This document shows positions 23,232 to 36,300 of a stretch of DNA of 64,000 bases, piece after piece. Each line of letters begins with the position of its first letter. The stretch's first letter is position 1. Under the pieces are notes generated by a model, which was not told where the DNA came from, did no database searches, and worked only from the letters and a program-made list of their open reading frames with translations. The stretch covers positions 801,001 to 865,000 of the forward strand of contig JACVTC010000074.1 in the NCBI GenBank assembly GCA_016946835.1, read 5' to 3'. Origin of the DNA: Neocallimastix lanati (nom. inval.) (lineage: Eukaryota; Neocallimastigomycota; Neocallimastigomycetes; Neocallimastigales; Neocallimastigaceae). Made by a program: the position numbers and the translations under genes.

Positions 23232-24540
23232 TTATAATTACTATTACGTAACTCTTGAAATTGATCATGATGATTTTTATTAACAAATCATCCTCTCTCT
23301 GAAATCTCAATCATCATGAATTCATCTTGACAAAAAAAAAAAAGCTGGTGACTATGAAGATTGTTTCACCATTACCGATGGTAAGATTATGACAAGTAAG
23401 GAAAATATGTGTGCCGAGACGGCTTGTGACAGTTACTACTCCTGTACCTCCGGCTTATGTCAGGTAAGTGCTGAAAGTTGTAAACGAGCCGAAACTGGAG
23501 AAGAATCAGGTGCATGTGATCCAGAAGCAGCTACTAATACTTGTAAGATTTTTATTCTCTCTCTGAAAATTTTTATCATTTCTATAACAAAAAAAAAAAA
23601 AAAAAAAAATGAAAAATTGTAATAATAATACTAGTAATAAAATTAAAAGCTAGAAAAAAAATATATCTATATAGATAGAGTTGATTTAATGGAACGATAA
23701 TAATAATGTTAAAATAAAAAATAGAAAGAAAGAAAAAAAAATTTCAACCGTTAATTTAATGAAATTATACTAATAATTAAATTATAAAATGATAAAATTT
23801 TTTTTAATAAAAAAAAAAAAATAGGTCTAGCCGAGAGTTACTATGTTAAATCAAACAAATTATACTATTGTGAAACAGCTAAGGTGGAATGTACTCTCCA
23901 AGAAACTCCACTTGGTGTCTTTAAGGATGCCGCCACCGACGGTAATTATATTACTTGTACTCGTCAAGAACATGTTGGTAGAAGACGTAGTGTAACTCCT
24001 ACATATGACTACACTTGTGCTTCAGCTCCGGTTAGTGTTGATTCTACTCAATGTACCGCAGCTGGAGTTGGAGGTTTATATTACGTTGCAGATGCTAATG
24101 GTACTAAAACCTACTATGTTTGTATAGCTGCTACCGGTGCTGGAATTCCATTAGGAACCGCCAGTGAATACATGGTCGATGTTGGCAGTACTGCCTTATT
24201 TTCTATTCAGGTTATCGAAAAATTTGTTAATTTAAGTATTGACGCTAAGGGTAATGCTTCCATTGCTCAATACGATTCCGAAGGTAACGCTAAATCCCCA
24301 GAAAGATACAAGTATACTAACAGTGGTGGTCTCATTTTCGCTAGAAATGCCGGTACTAAAACTACTACTACTACAGTTGGAGGAGTAGAAATTGAAGGTG
24401 TTTGTGATGCCAGTGGACCTCTTAGCACTATTCGTGAATATAAGAGAGACTTTTGTAGTAGTCATGACGAAGAGGATAAACTTACCGATATTGTAGAATA
24501 TTTTGTAGCCGTTGATCGTAGCATTGGTAGTAGTCCTTAA
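21976..24540 (+). CDS. Gene C: secreted cysteine-rich GYY-repeat protein, scaffoldin-like family
   Basis: Exons are 21976-21998, 22244-22287, 22512-22931, 23345-23542 and 23825-24540. The total is 1401 nt, giving 466 residues. The signal peptide starts MFAKKVLS and continues LILVIGSQLAVANA. Exon 3 begins ACVLTSSDG and has GYYLAISTS. Exon 4 is the Cys module (KIMTSKENMC, CDSYYSCTSGLC). Exon 5 starts with ESYYVKSNKLYYC and has GVFKDAATDGNYITC and RYKYTN, ending DIVEYFVAVDRSIGSSP. The C-terminal half is colinear with gene B. All introns after the first are phase 1. The donor of intron 1 (GTGTCT) is weak but fixed by the frame. No anchor or enzyme domain is visible; a secreted structural or binding role is inferred. 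Confidence 0.82.
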
Positions 24541-26894
24541 ATTTATTAATATATTTTTTAAAAGAAAAGAAAGAAAGAAAAAAAAAATTATATAGAGAGT
24601 AGAAATATAATTTTAACTATAAGAAAAAAAATATATAATTTTTTATTATTATTATTATTTTTTTTTTTTTTGAGAGTTAAAAAAAAAATTTGAGATTAAT
24701 AAAAAAAAGTATTAGTAAATAAATGAAAAAAAAAAATGACTATGTATATATAAATAATTTTCATTCAAAAAAATATATATATATATAATAATAATAATAA
24801 TAATAAAATAAATAAATAATATATATATATATTTAAATATATAAAAAGATGAAGTAAAGCTATATTAAATTTTATATAGTGTCACTTTTTCCATTATCCT
24901 TTTCAACTTTTACCTACATGAATATAATCATTATTATTCTCTCTTTTCTTTTTTTTTTTTATTTAATCTTATTTAATAATAATAATAATAATTATTTATT
25001 ATTATTATTTATTATTATTATTATTTATTATTTATTATTATTATTTATTATTATTATTATGTATTGTTATTATTATGTATTTATTATTATTATTATTATG
25101 TATTATTATTATTTATTTGTTTACAAATATTTATTTTGGTAGAAGCTTTATCAAAAATAGTTATAAATATTTCATTTTTATTTTATATTATTATTATTAT
25201 ATATTATTATCTAATTATTCCTTCATAAATATTAGGTGGTAAATAATACCAATGGTAAAATAACAATAATAATAATTTTTTTATTAATTATTAATTAATA
25301 TATAATATATAATATAAAAAAATGTAATATATTATAAAGTAATTATATATTTTATTATATTATATATTATATATTATATATTAAATATATTATAATGTTA
25401 AAATATGTGAAATATATGAAAACTAAGCTTCAAATGTATTGAAATATATTGTATTATAAATAATATATAAGCCACAATGTATTAATATAAAAGCATTTAA
25501 TTTATAATAATTAAGTATTAGTAACTCTTTATTATAAAATATATTAATAAATTTGAAAGAATTATAAGCCACAAATTTATGATTCTTAACATATAATTAT
25601 AAAATTATTTATTTATTTAACATATTATGTTATATTTATTTATATAATTATAAATTTATTTATTTATTATATATACATATTCATTTATATAGTAGGTAGT
25701 TTATAATACAAATACTACTATTTATAATATGTATAATACCTATGATGTATATATATGTTTATATGTATACATTTGTATACATTTGTATACATTAATTTTT
25801 TTAATTCATAAAAAATTATATATATTAATATATAATTATTTAATTATTAAAATTTATTTAAATTATTAATATCTATTCATTTATTTATACAAGCAAAATA
25901 TTTATTAATTTATTTATACAAACAAAAACAATATTTATTCATTTATTTATACCATTCATATAATCATTCCACTATTACTTATTAATAATCCCTTCCATTA
26001 TTTATACCGTATATCCTATTCATTCTTCTATTATTAATAATTATATATATATATATAATAAGGAGAGATAAAAAGAAGAAATAAAACGGTTCTCTTCTAT
26101 TCCTCCAAAAAAAATAAAAATAAAAAAAAAAAAAAGAAAAAATATTTAATAATCTTTTCAAAATAATAATTTTTTTTTTTCTTTTTCTTTGATATTATTT
26201 ATAATATTTTTCGTAATTTTTTATTTTATTTTAGATTTACATAGTTGTTTAAAATTATTATTTGATTTATATTTTTTTTTATACATAAATTTAATGTCGT
26301 TTAACATATAAATATATTTTTTTAGATAGATATATATTAATAGTTTATAACAAGTTTAAATATATATAGAATATTTTTTTTTTCTATCTAAATACTATAA
26401 TTATTTTTTTTTTTTTTTTATATATATTATTTTATTTTATTTAATTGATAATAATGAATATATATATATTTTTTTTATAAAGTATAATTATAAAATTCAT
26501 TTATTTATTTTTTTCTAAAAAATAAATAACTTGATATATATTATAATATATATTATACATCTTTTTTTTTTTTTTATGTTATAATAGGATAATAATAGGA
26601 TAAAATTATCCTTTATAAAAAAGGAACTATTAAATATAAAATATTTCTTTTTATTGTTATTATTATTATAAATATTATGTTAGTTTTAAAAATAAATATT
26701 TTTAAATTTTGTCTTTTTTTTTTTATATAATAAAATTTATTTTCAAAATAAAAAAAAAATCAATTTTTTTTTTTTTATTAAGAATTTATTATATTTTATT
26801 TTTTATTTAATAAATATAAAAAATAAATATATATTTGTTTTTCTTTTCCTCTTCTTTCAGTCTTTTTATATCAACTTTCTAGAAAGCTTTTACC
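24541..26894. other. AT-rich intergenic region
   Basis: Holds a TTATTA-type microsatellite at about 24965-25125 and an 11-bp direct repeat (GTATACATTTG-like) near 25765. An open frame at 24879-25142 reads through the microsatellite and is not a gene. The right end contains the 3' flank of gene D. No gene is recognised. Confidence 0.5.
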
Positions 26895-28613
26895 TTAAAG
26901 TTTAATGGAAGGGACACAGTCCTTACTTGGTGGATTTTCATCACCCTTCCAGGTGATACAGAGCTCCTTCTTGATGGCTTCAGCACGGAGACTGACCCAT
27001 TCGTAGAGACCCCAACGGAGACCACCGACCTTCTTCTCGAAGTTGTTCTTGAAGTCTTGGTAGGTGTAACCTGGACTTTCATCGTTGACAGGGTGGTAGA
27101 CACGTTCAATGGAGAAGTCCCATTTCACTTCTGGCTTGTAACGGTTATAGTAGGTGGAGACAACGTCTCTGAAGACGACAGGGTTGAAGATGTTTTCAAC
27201 GACGGCGGCAAGTGTTTCCTGGAAACGCTTATGAAGTGATGGGGTGGAGGCAATGAACTTATCGACTAAGGTACGGTATTTGGCATCATCCTCAGCAATA
27301 TGCCAGGTACGATTGAGCATGGTGGTGTAGGATTGTTCTGGGAATTTCTTTCCGACCTTGTTGATGGTATTGGTTAAACCGACACCGAAGGTTTCATCGT
27401 GGTCCTGAGTGATGAAGTAGAATTTGTAGGTGTCTTTGGTGGATTGAAGAGGATCATCGTAGACTGCAAAGTTACTGGTGGTGTACCAGTAACCATCCCA
27501 GTCCCCGGTTAAGTATTCCATGGCCATGGCCTTGTGGAAGGTATCAATATCGAACCATTGGCTTTCAAATTCCTGTAAGGCCTTCTCATCGCTGGTATCG
27601 AGTTCATGGATAGCCTTACATAAAGCAATTAAACGATCACGGTTTTCACCTACTTCATGGTCGAAAGCAGCATAGTATTCCTCATCGTCTGGCTTGTATT
27701 CAAAATCAGAACCGGTGGTACCATCAAGGACATAACCAAGATTCTTAGGAGCATTGTTGGTTTGGGTTTCTGGGTCACCGTAGAATTCGTTCTTAAGGAA
27801 TGAGTTGGTGGTGACATCCTCTTGTAAGGTGTAGAAACCCATTGGCTTCTTGTTGTAGTATAAACGAACCATGATGGAGTGGAGAGATGGCATACCGAGG
27901 GCTTCAATGATGTTACCGTAGATCAATTGACGAAGGTTGAGAGGATCCTCACCACCATTACGTAACTTGAAGACGTGTCTGCCGTGAATACCTTTACCTT
28001 TACTGTTGGTACCGATGGTATCCTTATTCTTATTCTTTCCTAACTTTAATTTAATTTGGAACTTTTCGAAGCCACGGTTCTTTGGCTTACTGACGACCTC
28101 ATCGAAACTTTCGACGGTATCCTTTAAGTAAATCTTTACATTTTCTAAGGTGATGTTATCGAAGGAGTAAGGGTCATGGAAAAGCTTTTCGGTGTTGTTA
28201 CCGGTGAGATGAACGGTAGGGATGTAGGATTCATCAAAAAGATTGGTTCTACCAATACTTCTGTTCCAATTTGGTAAGCTGGCAGGGTGCTTAAAGGTCT
28301 TGAGACTCTTCAAAGTTTCCTTTCTACCATAAAATTCGTTGTGGGTGGTGTTAGCCTTCACATCAAAGGAACGATAGAAACCTTCAGATTGACCATCGAC
28401 AATATAATAGTATTTGAAGGTGTCCTCTGGAAGGTTATCTAATGTAATACCATATAAAAGATCATCACCTTCAACGGCAGTAAGATTATACTTTTTACCT
28501 TTATGAATCTTTAATTCATTCTTATCTCCAAAAGAAATTAATCTAAAGTTACCCTTTCTACTGTAAGCTGTGCTCACTAAAAGAGCTAAAGAAATTAATA
28601 ATTTACTGTACAT
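26895..28613 (-). CDS. Gene D: secreted CotH-family protein
   Basis: One uninterrupted exon of 572 residues. A signal peptide spans residues 1-18 (MYSKLLISLALLVSTAYS). The N-terminal part (about 45-100) has KYYYIVDGQSEGFYRSF and NEFYG, as in fungal CotH proteins. The kinase-like CotH core spans about 190-430 with FKLRNGGEDPLNLRQLIYG (215-233), GFYTLQED (259-266), MEYLTGDWDGYW (365-376) and the acidic QDHDETFG (403-410), which fits the conserved metal-binding segment. Several N-x-S/T sites are present. Bacterial CotH is a spore-coat protein kinase, and in Mucorales CotH proteins are surface proteins. Gut-fungal versions are often fused to dockerins, but no dockerin is visible here. The coding sequence is intronless and GC-richer than its neighbours, suggesting high expression or a different history. 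Confidence 0.9.
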   Translation of the reverse strand: MYSKLLISLALLVSTAYSRKGNFRLISFGDKNELKIHKGKKYNLTAVEGDDLLYGITLDNLPEDTFKYYYIVDGQSEGFYRSFDVKANTTHNEFYGRKETLKSLKTFKHPASLPNWNRSIGRTNLFDESYIPTVHLTGNNTEKLFHDPYSFDNITLENVKIYLKDTVESFDEVVSKPKNRGFEKFQIKLKLGKNKNKDTIGTNSKGKGIHGRHVFKLRNGGEDPLNLRQLIYGNIIEALGMPSLHSIMVRLYYNKKPMGFYTLQEDVTTNSFLKNEFYGDPETQTNNAPKNLGYVLDGTTGSDFEYKPDDEEYYAAFDHEVGENRDRLIALCKAIHELDTSDEKALQEFESQWFDIDTFHKAMAMEYLTGDWDGYWYTTSNFAVYDDPLQSTKDTYKFYFITQDHDETFGVGLTNTINKVGKKFPEQSYTTMLNRTWHIAEDDAKYRTLVDKFIASTPSLHKRFQETLAAVVENIFNPVVFRDVVSTYYNRYKPEVKWDFSIERVYHPVNDESPGYTYQDFKNNFEKKVGGLRWGLYEWVSLRAEAIKKELCITWKGDENPPSKDCVPSIKL

Positions 28614-29755
28614 ATTTACTTTAATATAATTCTTTTTTTCTTAAATTTATATGTTTATATTTATTTTTTTCTATTGATTGCTTTTTTTTAAAATTAATAA
28701 AAAAAACAGATCTCTATTATTAATTTACAATTATATAATAAATAAATAATTAAATTATGATTAGATTATAATTCAATTACAATCAAATTTTACAATTTAT
28801 ATTGTATTATTCTATTGATTTATTATTATTATACTAATTCTTTTATCAATATTATAATATAATATAAATTTGTTTTTATTTTTTATTTTTTTTTTATTTT
28901 TATTTATTTATTTTTTTTTTAAATATTTTGTGTAGAAAAAAAAAAAATAAAAAGGAAAATCAAAAATCTTTTATAATTATTTTTTTATTTAATTATTTTT
29001 TTATTAATATTTAATTTCTATTTATTAATTAATTAATAAATAAATAAAATTTTTTTTTTTTTTTGCTTTTTTTAATTTAATATAATTTCTTTATGGAATC
29101 TTTTTTTTAAAAATTTTTTTTAAAATTTTAAATTTTTAATTACAAACTTTAAATTATAATAAAATTCAAAAGTCTCATTGACTTTAAAAAAAAAACATTT
29201 TAATATTTTATTAATAAAATAATACTAACTATAAATAATAATAAAAAATAAATAATAGTAATATTAATTTAAATAATAACAAATACTTTGCTAAATATAA
29301 TTAAATATGAATTATGAATAATAACGAATAACGAATAAATATGTCTGTATTAATAATAGAATTACAAAAAATGAATAATAATATTTAATTAAAATGTTCT
29401 ATAAAGTTTAAAAAGTTTAATCTATTTATACTTTTGAAACTTTGAAATGGAAAATCAAAAAATGAATTTTACTATTGTGATCATTCCTTTTGTACAACAC
29501 AGATAAAAAGTTTTAATTTATTATTTAATTAAAGATAAATTAAAAATGGCTTGACTTCCAATGAAATTAAAAATTAATTTGCAGATATCTCGTCTAAGCA
29601 TTGTGGAGCGATGAACAGAAATTCTTTCAATTTTTATAATAAATAAGGTTTGATACCTTTACTATTATGATTTTGTATTTACGTTTGATACTTTTATTAC
29701 ATCTTAATAAATAAAATTAGAATGTATATTAATATGTATCAATTATAATATTATT

Positions 29756-30345
29756 ATTTATTATTTATTATTATTATTTATTATTATTATGAATATCATT
29801 TATTATTATTAATCAATTATTCTATTATTTACTATTTGTTTATCATTATTAATTATTTATTATTTAATTATTTATTATTTATTATTCAATTATTTATTAC
29901 TTATTATTTATTATTTATTATTTATTACTTATTATTTATTATTTATTATTTATTATTTATTACTTATTATTTATTATTTATTATTTATTATTTATTATTT
30001 ATTATTTATTATTTATTATTTATTATTTATTATTTATTATTTATTAATAAATACTCCTTTTTATTATTATTTATTATTTATTATTTATTATTTATTATTT
30101 ATTATTTATTATTTATTATTTATTATTTATTATTTATTATTTATTATTTGTTAATTATTAAACAATTATGTATAATTTATTATTTATTATTTATTTTTTA
30201 TTAATCAATTATTTATTATTTATTATTTATTATTTATTATTTATTATTTATAATTTATTATTTAACTATTCAATTACTTATTAATAAATACTCTTCTTAT
30301 TATTATTTATTATTTATTATTCAATTATTTAATTATTCCATTATT
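29756..30345. repeat. (TTATTTA)n heptamer microsatellite
   Basis: Long runs of TTATTTA with single-base slips, interrupted twice by the motif TTATTAATAAATACTC near 30036 and 30278. The same motif interrupts the other tracts at 31125, 31440, 42255 and 49617, so these tracts share an origin. Confidence 0.85.
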
Positions 30346-31014
30346 TTTTATCATAAACTTTGGTTCGTTTTATCTCTTTCTGGAAGAAGTTTTATAATTT
30401 ATTTATGTAATTTTTTAATATATTTTATTTATTCATTTATTTAATTTGAAATTTATATTTATTTAATAATACTAAATTTTTAAAGTTATTATTACTACTA
30501 TTATTAAATTATTTATATATAATAAATATTAAAAATGGCAACAAAATTACTTTTACAATTGCAATTGATACTTCAAAGAATAAATATAAAGAAAAAAGTA
30601 TTCCTAACATTATCCTCTTTAATTATAAACTATTTCAAGATAATAAGAATTAAATATTTAGTTTAAAATTATAACAAGTATAATATAAATAATGAAATAT
30701 TTATAAAAATTAGAACGTACAAAAATATATAAAAATATAATAAATATAAAAATAGTAAAAAATAAAAAAAAACTTAATTTATAAATTACTTAATTATTAA
30801 TGTATGTTATAAATTTTATTTCGATATAATTTCATGTGTTTGTATAGAATTTATGATATTACATAAATCTATTTTATATCACGTTATATAAAATCAAGAT
30901 TAATAATATCAATTCATCAAGTGATAATTTAATTCGTATTATTTATTTTTATGTAATTATTAATAAAATAATTTATTAATAATTAAAATTTTTATTTTCA
31001 TTTTATATCACAAA

Positions 31015-31515
31015 TTATTTATTATTTATTATTTATTATTTATTATTTATTATTTATTATATCATTTATTATTTATTATTTATTATTTATTATTTATTAT
31101 TTATTATTTTTTATTTTTTATTTATTATTTATTAATAAATACTCTTTTTATTATTACTTATTATTAATTATTTATTATTTATTATTTATTATTTATAATT
31201 TATTATTTATTATTTATTATTTATTATTTATTATTTATTATTTATTATTTATTATTTATTATATATCATTTATTATTTATTATTTATTATTTATTATTTA
31301 TTATTTATTATTTAATTATTTATTATTTATTATTTAATTATTTATTATTTATTATATATCATTTATTATTCAATAATTTATTATTTATTATTTAATTATT
31401 TATTATTTATTATTTATTATTTATTATTTATTATTTATTATTTATTAATAAATACTCTTTTTTATTATTTATTATTTATAATTTATTATTTATTATTTAT
31501 TATTTATTATTTTAT
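31015..31515. repeat. (TTATTTA)n heptamer microsatellite
   Basis: Second long heptamer tract with the same interrupting ATTAATAAATACTCTTTT motif. Confidence 0.85.
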
Positions 31516-31920
31516 GGGAGATATTTTATTAGTAATAATAATATGTACGATAAAATAAAAATTATTTTTGGAACAAAAAAGCAAATTTGACAAAAATATG
31601 AAAAATGAATAAAGAAATTAAAACTCGTGGAAAAGATATAAAATTCTTCATTTTTTTATTATTTAATAAAGTACAAAACTATTTTCAAAACTATTTTACA
31701 AAGCGTCTCTTGAACGAATTGAAATAATGAGTAGTAGATATAAAAAGAAAAAAAAATTAAAATGAAAAATAATATTATCGATAGCTAGGTAAAACCACTA
31801 ATTATTCGATTTATAATAATATCAATATTATGAAAATATATATATCTAAATCTATGATAAACATTAAAATAAAAAAAAGAAAATTTTTTTAAAAAGAAAA
31901 CTTATATAAATTAAATTTAT

Positions 31921-32240
31921 TAACATAAAATTTATGTTTGCATAGATTAACGATAGAAAATAATTTTTTATCCAATAGATTGATTTATTTATATTATATT
32001 ATTTAATATCACGTTTCATTTGATCATGTTATTTACATAAATTTAAATAAAAAGAATAGTAATACCACGTGTAAAATAATTAATTAATTAATTTTATTAC
32101 TAATTAAAGATTATTATTTTTCATAAACTTTATTAAAGAGAATAATTAAAAAAATTAATGCATATTTTTATTATTATTAGTAAGATTTACAATTTACAGT
32201 TTCCTATCAATTAATTACATTTAATCTACATTAATGTATC
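31921..32240. repeat. Paralog of the copia target region
   Basis: The left part (TGTTTGCATAGATTAA, ATCCAATAGATT, TTTAATATCACGTTTCAT) matches 42762-42849. The right part (TAAACTTTATTAAAGAGAAT and the following bases) matches 49296-49380. It therefore represents the locus without copia, but with about 95 bp between the two matching parts that are missing at the copia locus. Confidence 0.65.
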
Positions 32241-32468
32241 AATCATGTACAATTCACATTACATTTACATTTACAATTGTATATACATTTACATTTACAA
32301 AATCATTAAATGTAATGTAATGTAATCTACAAATAAATAATAAATATAATTCTAATAACAATTAAAAATGAAAATAATTTTGATTGAAGGATTAGATTTA
32401 ATGATTTTTCTTATTTTAAACTAACCCTTTACATATATATTAAATTTTAATTAATAATTTTTATAAAA

Positions 32469-32499
<31 letters not shown>

Positions 32500-33378
32500 T
32501 ATTTATTATTAAGATTATTATGATATTAAAAATTTTAATATTAATAAATGAATAAATTTAATAGTATATAATTGAATATTTAAACAAATTTTAATAATAA
32601 TAAATTATTATAATTATAATGAAATATTATAACATTAAATAAATCTCATTTCGAAAAGAATAACATAAATAGAGATATGGTTAATTATACATATTTTTCA
32701 TTATTTATAAATAATATAATATTAATTAAAAAAAATACTAGCATAATAAAGATACTTTATTTTATTAAGTAAAAAAAAATTTTTTGAAATATTAATAATT
32801 ATTCATTTTAATATTATTAGTATTATTTATTAGTTTCTTTTTTTAGTTTTTATATGTATAATTATTTTATATAATTATTATTAAAAATTATTAACAGAAA
32901 AATATAAAATTCATCACAATTTCGTTATCATCAAAAATTTTCAATATAAATATTTAAAAATTTTAATAGTTTATTATTAATTTTTAATATTCTTTTGAAT
33001 TAAGAATAACAGATTAAATTATATATTTATGTTAATAATAATTTTTATTTTGTCATTTTATTTATATTAATATTTACACATTTATGAAAATTAAGCAAAC
33101 ATTATTTTCTATTTTCTATTAAAAATAATATACAATTTATTTTATAAAAATGATGTGAAATTCATTTATTTTGGCTTATCAATTGTTAAATAGCAATAAG
33201 GTCATTTAACATTTAACTGTAATTTTTAATATTCTTAGTTTCTACTCCACTTAATCTATAGTTAAATTAATAAATTAATATACATTTTTTAAAATATTAA
33301 TTTTTTAATTAGTATTACTTTCAGTTGACATTATATTATGAGATATTTTAAAGGAATAAATAATAAAAAATTTTATAG

Positions 33379-36300
33379 TTATAATCTTATTTTACCTGCT
33401 GAAGTTAGACTGCATTTTCCATTGTTATTGGTGTTATAATCAAATTCGATAATTGAACTAGCAACACATACATCTTTTCCTCTAACCAAAACCTTATAAT
33501 CAGCATTAGTATAAACATATTTTAAAGTACTATTTTCTTTATCTGTAATAAAAATAAAATTTTATTAATTAGATACATATTTTATTGGTCAATATTTTCC
33601 CTTTTAAATATATAAAAAACTAAAAATATATTGTTATATTAATATTTAGATAAATACTTACATGTAGTATTTAATGTAACGGTATTTTTAGTAATTGCGA
33701 CCATTGCATATTCGGTTGAGGATAATTCAAAAAGATTATTGGTAGCATGATAAGCTAATATATAATTGCCAGCATTAGCATCGGTCATATCTGCCCCTTT
33801 TCCCGTATTAAGGCATAAATGAGCCACTTCACTACCAGATTCACCACTCTTATATAATAAACCAATGTTTCCAGCGTCACACTCAGTTAATGTAACGCTA
33901 TAATTTTCACATGTGCTAGCAGTTGGACATTTAAAGGCATTCTTAATATTTCCAGCTTCATAATTGACAAAGTATCCAATAGTTGCAACATCTTGACATT
34001 TGTCACCCGTAGCTCTTTCACTGTCACAGTAATATACCTTGTTGGATTTAAGATTGTAGCCATTGTCAATACCTAGAATAAAAATAAAAAATAATATCCA
34101 TAATTTTTTTTATTAAAATAAATTTTAAATAAGTTATAATACCAAATATATAATACATACATGCTGGACTGAAGTTTACAAGATCACACTCAGTAGAACT
34201 ACTACAAACACCATCATTACTACAAACAGGAATTGCAGTTGTTCCATCTGTACAACTACCAGGATTATTGGTCACTTCTAAGGTACTATCATTTTTACAG
34301 TAATAATTTTCGGTAGTTTCAGTTACAGAAAGGACAATTTTGGTGTTTGAAATATCAACAATACCATATGATCCACTGCTAATTTTAGATCCAAATATAC
34401 CACCTTCACCATATCCCACAACCCACTTTCCAGATTCACCAAAAACTTTAGCGATACCACCACTAGTTCCATCGAGACAAAGCTTACCATTGGCGACAAG
34501 TTTACCTGTGTTATTACCACTGGAACATGCAACTTCAGATAAATCACTTATTGTTACAGATTCACATCCTGTAGTACTTTCACATTTAATAATTGTGGTT
34601 TCTGGAGTGGCAGTTTTGTATAAACCTAGAGCAATGTCTTCTACTATACAATGGTTTGGGGCATCACATGAGATCAATTTGGTGGCATCCCCAGCATTAA
34701 TGTAGAATGAATTAGAAACGGCATTGACTATAGAACAACTATTAGAAGAGCATGAAACTAACTCTCCGTCAGAATTAACATAGTAGCCAGTAGTAATACC
34801 TGATGTGGCCAAAGTACAAGTATTACCAGCACTACTTGTACATGTAATTAAACCGTTAGTACTACCGTCAACAAAGTATCCATTTGGTGTTGCTTTTTCA
34901 GTACAGTCATTATCCGAACAAGTAATTAAATTACCTCCAGTTCCAATGGTAACATCTCCTGGCGTTTTAATAAATGTATTGTCGTTACCAACCAAATAGT
35001 AGCCGTTTTCTATATAATAATTTCATATATTTAATAGTTAATAATATAAAAGATAGTCTTGAAAATATATATGGTAATTAAATAAAAATATTTTTAAATG
35101 AACTTTATATAATCAAAAAAAGCAATGTACCTTGAACAACTTTAGCAATAAGACTTTCTGAGACATTGTATTTAATATATTTATTAGAATTGTTTTTAGT
35201 TACAAAATCACCTCCTGCACTGACATCTTTTAAAGATTCTGTTCCGCTATTTTCAACACATAACTTGAATATCTTTGGAGTACCCTCCGCTAATTGAACA
35301 TTACCAATTTCAGTTCCTGCAGTACATGTCTTTTCAGTGTCACTGATATCAGTGCAAGCACTATCAGATGTACCTGCACAATAGGCCAATTTTTCAGAAC
35401 CATTTATTTGACCATGTCTTATATAACCTTCAGTTAAAGTACATTCACTTTCCTTGCAGTAATAGAGATAGGTATTGCCCGGTAAAGTATCTTCAGTAAA
35501 TTCTGTAACTTTTGTACCATAAGTAATATCACTTGGATTACTAGCAGTATAAGCATAGATACCATTGTCATTAGCTCTCTTGACAATAGTTAATTTATTA
35601 TCAACACCAACAGTAAAAAGATAAAGATGATAAGCATCATCATTGGCGTTCTTAATCATATATAGATTATCGCTACCTTGAACTATTTTTTTTTTTTTAA
35701 TTTAACAAATTATATATACGTATTTAACAAATTAAATGAAAAACATAACATTAATAATTTACATATGTTAATATTAAAAGAAGCCAATATTCTATTATAA
35801 TTGATAAATAAAAATATACCATCAGCATTTCCCTCAGTACAAACACCACCTGTACATGTGTATAATTTATTTAAAATAGTACCACTACAAAAGTTTTCAT
35901 TACGATCCTTAATTAATTTTGTATTGAAATCTACATATACACCTTTTGTATCTGATCCAATTATTAATTAAAGATACTTTAATTAATACATCTTAATTTT
36001 ATATTTTAAAATATTAAATTATGCTTTTAATTTATTATTTATTTAAAACATAACATATTTATTAAAATTTCCAACCTATTTGGGTTTCATCCTTAACTAT
36101 GGAAGTACCATCACTTGATTTTAGAATAATAGTGGCAGAACTACTTTCGCTAAAGATTGTTCCGGCATCAACATACATATATTTTTTCCCATCACCCCAT
36201 TCAAGTTTACTTGTATCATCAAGACAAAATTTACCATCAGTAGTATCTACTTTTCCCGCAGTACATCCTTGGACCTTATCCACTTCAGAAGCCTGCTTAG

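Larger units (their letters stand above)
28614..33378. other. Long intergenic region with heptamer microsatellites
   Basis: Almost 5 kb of AT-rich DNA. The two (TTATTTA)n tracts are listed separately. The part 31921-32240 is a paralog of the DNA flanking the copia element. No coding frame with family or domain features was seen; the open frame at 29836-30204 is translated microsatellite. Confidence 0.5.

Noticed and set aside
18723-24540. Each long frame in the family genes as a separate gene
   Set aside because: Matching donor/acceptor sites, consistent phase 1 and common C-termini show them to be exons of larger genes.
24879-25142. 87-codon open frame
   Set aside because: Reads through a TTATTA microsatellite; no homology or signal peptide logic.
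26895-27060. Dockerin at the C-terminus of the CotH protein
   Set aside because: The C-terminal residues hold only two Cys and no fungal dockerin pattern.
29836-30204. 122-codon open frame rich in L, I, Y and F
   Set aside because: It is the translation of the TTATTTA microsatellite, with no composition or motif of a real protein.
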